Below are positions 61,567-64,000 of a stretch of DNA of 64,000 bases, one piece after another. Made by a program: the position numbers and the translations under genes. Each line of letters begins with the position of its first letter. Position 1 is the first letter of the stretch. The notes beneath the pieces were generated by a model that saw only the letters and a list, made by a program, of their open reading frames with translations, made no database searches and had not been told where the DNA came from. This DNA comes from Skeletonema tropicum (Eukaryota; Bacillariophyta; Thalassiosirophyceae; Thalassiosirales; Thalassiosiraceae): positions 1,612,001 to 1,676,000 of the forward strand of contig CM074145.1 in assembly GCA_037178625.1 (NCBI GenBank). The letters are read 5' to 3'.

Positions 61567-62513
61567 ATTTCAACTCGTTGCGACCTGGCAATATTTAATG
61601 TTTTTTCATCGGATTTTTATCGAGTTGGAGTTGCGCTGGGTCATGGGTCAGAGTAGCAAATAATTGGCAGTTGACATGGGGGGGATTAGTTTAATTAGCT
61701 GCATTCGACAAAGATAAGATTGGCAATGGTGGAGATGTAGAGTAGATGAGGATGGCAATAACAACGAAATCGAAAAAGGGAATATAATGAGAGGCCATTC
61801 GGAGGAGAAAATGAAGAATGAATCCTCCATGCGCTGAGTGACTGTTTCATTTCAAGATTTGCGGACAGAAGGGAAATCACTCGTGCATGTGCTGCATGCA
61901 GATCCTCATCGGGATGGAACAAACTTGCAATTTCCTGCAGGAGGAGAACAAAAGCATGAGCCTTAAAGGTGGGGGTGAACATTTAAATTCAGGGTCGAGA
62001 GGGAAGGACCAACATCGATTGGATAGCTTGCTATGATATTATACTCAACTGGGAGGAAGAGCGAGAGGAGCCATTATGAGAAAGAGAGATTGAATATTAT
62101 GTTACATTTTTAGATGCAATCCCCACCCTCCGTATTCATCTTAATAGGAATAATCTTTTGACAAAAAACACAATCCATCTTCCACACCATTTCAACCGCT
62201 TACTGCGCTCACTATCCTGCGACAATTTGTCAACGAACTTCTTCACTTGTACATGGAGAACTTTCGGGACTCGGGATTGTTTGTATCTCAGCAGTATTCA
62301 TCTGTTGCTCCACGGAGGTAAGTAGGGGACGGATGCAGAGAAATTGTTTCTCTCTACTCTTTGAACAATGTACGAATTACGGAAGCTAGTTACGGAAGCT
62401 CTTTGTAGAGCAATCCGCAATCCCATGGACCACAGAATGTCACCATGAAACGATCCTTCACTGTTTTCTCAATCCATACCTCTTGCCGTACTTATCTTCT
62501 GATGGACCAAAGA
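61567..62513. other. Interior of the inverted-repeat element
   Basis: About 0.95 kb with no convincing gene; the longest frame (61982-61695, minus, 95 codons) has no recognisable domain. No transposase. Contains a short TTACGGAAGCT direct repetition near 62380-62400. Confidence 0.5.
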
Positions 62514-62899
62514 CGACCAAGAAAAAGGAGTCGCCACCCCAATCCAGGTCACTGGACGATGTAATATGATCTATTCCGTCGATTTATGCCCTTGCATAGC
62601 AAATTGGTGGAGTGCTGCGGCTGTTGGCAACGTCGCGGCGATGTTGGAGGGATGGAGGAGGGTTCCGGCCACTTTTAGCCACCGTAAAAATCTAAAATGA
62701 CGGCGATTGCAACGGATCCAAGGCCACAGCCCGAAGCAGATATATGGTCCCCCTCAATTGATGGCGTTGGAGCGGTGTCGGACCGACTATGGACGAAGTT
62801 ATTCCACCAATACAATGAAAAAAGAGGATATTTCGAAATGGTAATTTTAGAGGTGTCTCGAAAATGAAGCGTTTGTAAATTCGAAGGAAAAAAAAAATT
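62514..62899. repeat. Right arm of ~370-bp inverted repeat
   Basis: Inverse of 61183-61566. Its outer end lies inside the 3' end of RING-CH copy 2, immediately after the codons for VKVKHAN, so the element has replaced the native gene end. Confidence 0.92.
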
Positions 62900-64000
62900 C
62901 GCATGTTTGACTTTGACGGGCTTCAGAGCTTTGTCTTCTAAATGCACCACCCAGCGATAACTGAGATTACAATATTCTCTAACGTCTCCGATTTCACCAT
63001 TGAGATGGGCAGCCTTCTTCAACCCGTGAAGCATGACTGGTGTTCCAAGTGAAAAAATAACGTCTGCACCTGGAACGGAGAACGTCTTCTCACCGGCCAA
63101 ATTTCTGGACTCGCTTAACAAGTCTATGGTCGCGGGTAACGGGCCTGTAACGACGTACATGTTTTTATCATTCGCATACCTCAACACTTGATAAGAATCT
63201 TTGCGAATGAAAACGCATCGTAGTTTCAAACGTTTCCACATTGCCGCAGCACTTTTAGTCTGCTCATGACTTGATCCGTGGACATGGCGACTGGCGACAA
63301 CCAACTTATCGAGCAACCGCTGAGCTTCAATAGTATGATTTGCCATGAAAAGATCTCCCGCAAAGGCTACACCGAACTGAATTGTTCTCTGGTCAGTTTC
63401 TCCGTAGAGCCGGAGAAATTTATTATAAACTGCTCGTGTACTGCTCAAATCAATCACTGCGTTTTTTGGAAGACTGTCGCCGTCGCCGCTGAGCTTCGCT
63501 TCAACTTGGGAAAGCTTCTTATCAATCATTTTGGCCAGCCATTGCGCATCCTGATCCCCTGATGTTGCAATAATATTTCTGGATTTTTCAAAGTAATACT
63601 TGGCCTTTTTGAGAGATCGCTTAGTACCGACGTTGACGTTGGATTTGAAAGAACCAATACTCTCGTACGCACTAAACAGTGCAAAGACAGTCAATGTAGA
63701 ATCACTATTCTTCTCTACATCCTGAATTAGCGCAAGCATCTTGTCACAAATACCTTCGCCTTCGATCCCATATGCCTCATCACTTTGATCGAGGATTTTT
63801 ATCCTTCTCATGAGTGCGTAAAGATGCCCCTCGTGCATCTCCTTGAGCTCCCTCTCAACAAATGACAACTGTGCTTCAATCATGTCGTGGAGAATGCCTC
63901 CCTGAAATGATTGCTTACAATTGGGACATTGGTCGAAGAATCTTTCGTCAAATAAATCCATCGTGGCGTGGGTGGTGTGCAATTCTCTTTCAACAAATTC
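62675..64000 (-). CDS. RING-CH paralog, copy 2 (5' end off window; 3' end from inverted repeat)
   Basis: Open from the window edge (EFVERELHT, matching residue 65 onwards of copy 1) to a TAA at 62675, 442 codons in the window. The last Cys pair of the finger (CPNCKQSFQGG) is present; the first six ligands lie outside. The helical middle and the LHGLKKAAHLNGEIGDV end are about 70-75% similar to copy 1 by eye. After VKVKHAN the frame enters the inverted repeat and continues for about 75 codons (NFFFPSNLQTLHF ... VAIAVILDFYGG) before a stop, so the native last residues are replaced by repeat-derived sequence. Whether this tail is tolerated is unknown. Confidence 0.85.
   Translation of the reverse strand, partial: EFVERELHTTHATMDLFDERFFDQCPNCKQSFQGGILHDMIEAQLSFVERELKEMHEGHLYALMRRIKILDQSDEAYGIEGEGICDKMLALIQDVEKNSDSTLTVFALFSAYESIGSFKSNVNVGTKRSLKKAKYYFEKSRNIIATSGDQDAQWLAKMIDKKLSQVEAKLSGDGDSLPKNAVIDLSSTRAVYNKFLRLYGETDQRTIQFGVAFAGDLFMANHTIEAQRLLDKLVVASRHVHGSSHEQTKSAAAMWKRLKLRCVFIRKDSYQVLRYANDKNMYVVTGPLPATIDLLSESRNLAGEKTFSVPGADVIFSLGTPVMLHGLKKAAHLNGEIGDVREYCNLSYRWVVHLEDKALKPVKVKHANFFFPSNLQTLHFRDTSKITISKYPLFSLYWWNNFVHSRSDTAPTPSIEGDHISASGCGLGSVAIAVILDFYGG

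Overview
The window looks like nuclear DNA of a centric diatom (Thalassiosirales-like; the genus is inferred, not proven). The evidence is: short GT-AG introns of about 80-140 bp; a two-exon gene whose product starts with a signal peptide followed by the diatom plastid-entry phenylalanine (DAF-SPAL, 56564-57837); MYND-finger, RING-CH and ankyrin proteins of the kind common in diatoms; a secreted trypsin-fold protease with a DSFGDGNCC tail domain; and many low-complexity, intrinsically disordered proteins. No rRNA, tRNA, CRISPR or bacterial operon structure was seen.

Layout. 1-8 kb: a partial gene running off the left edge, four short palindromes, a decayed protein kinase, a MYND gene with an in-frame stop, a 750-residue ankyrin-type protein and a four-exon membrane-anchored metzincin-like protease. 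8.6-15.2 kb: three tandem three-exon paralogs of a nucleotidyltransferase-like family, with a 658-bp coding fragment inserted between the first two. 17-22 kb: a second ankyrin gene with an expanded Ser/Lys repeat, a small orphan gene and a third related gene that has lost its ankyrin part. 22.8-27.2 kb: one large gene for a Q/N/S-rich disordered protein, broken into frames at homopolymers.

26.4-46.8 kb: the main feature, a tandem array of 1.83-1.93 kb units. Each unit holds the 5' end of that disordered-protein gene plus about 1.1 kb of its upstream DNA. The duplication junction fuses the truncated N-terminus to a 47-residue tail made from former non-coding DNA, giving nine intact chimeric ORFs of 287-318 codons. 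Two junction types alternate in a four-unit higher-order pattern.

47-64 kb: an intact MYND gene with two decayed relatives scattered nearby, a serine protease and a copy of its signal-peptide segment, a 748-residue protein with a C-terminal zinc-finger-like motif and broken upstream coding, a plastid coiled-coil gene and a four-TM membrane protein that share a promoter containing a perfect TGACGTCA palindrome, and two tandem RING-CH paralogs separated by a 1.7-kb segment bounded by ~370-bp inverted repeats.

The genes do not form one pathway. The common theme is local duplication followed by decay: MYND x4, ankyrin x3, NTase-like x3, RING-CH x2 and the array. Several frame breaks sit in homopolymers, so some may be assembly indels rather than real lesions.
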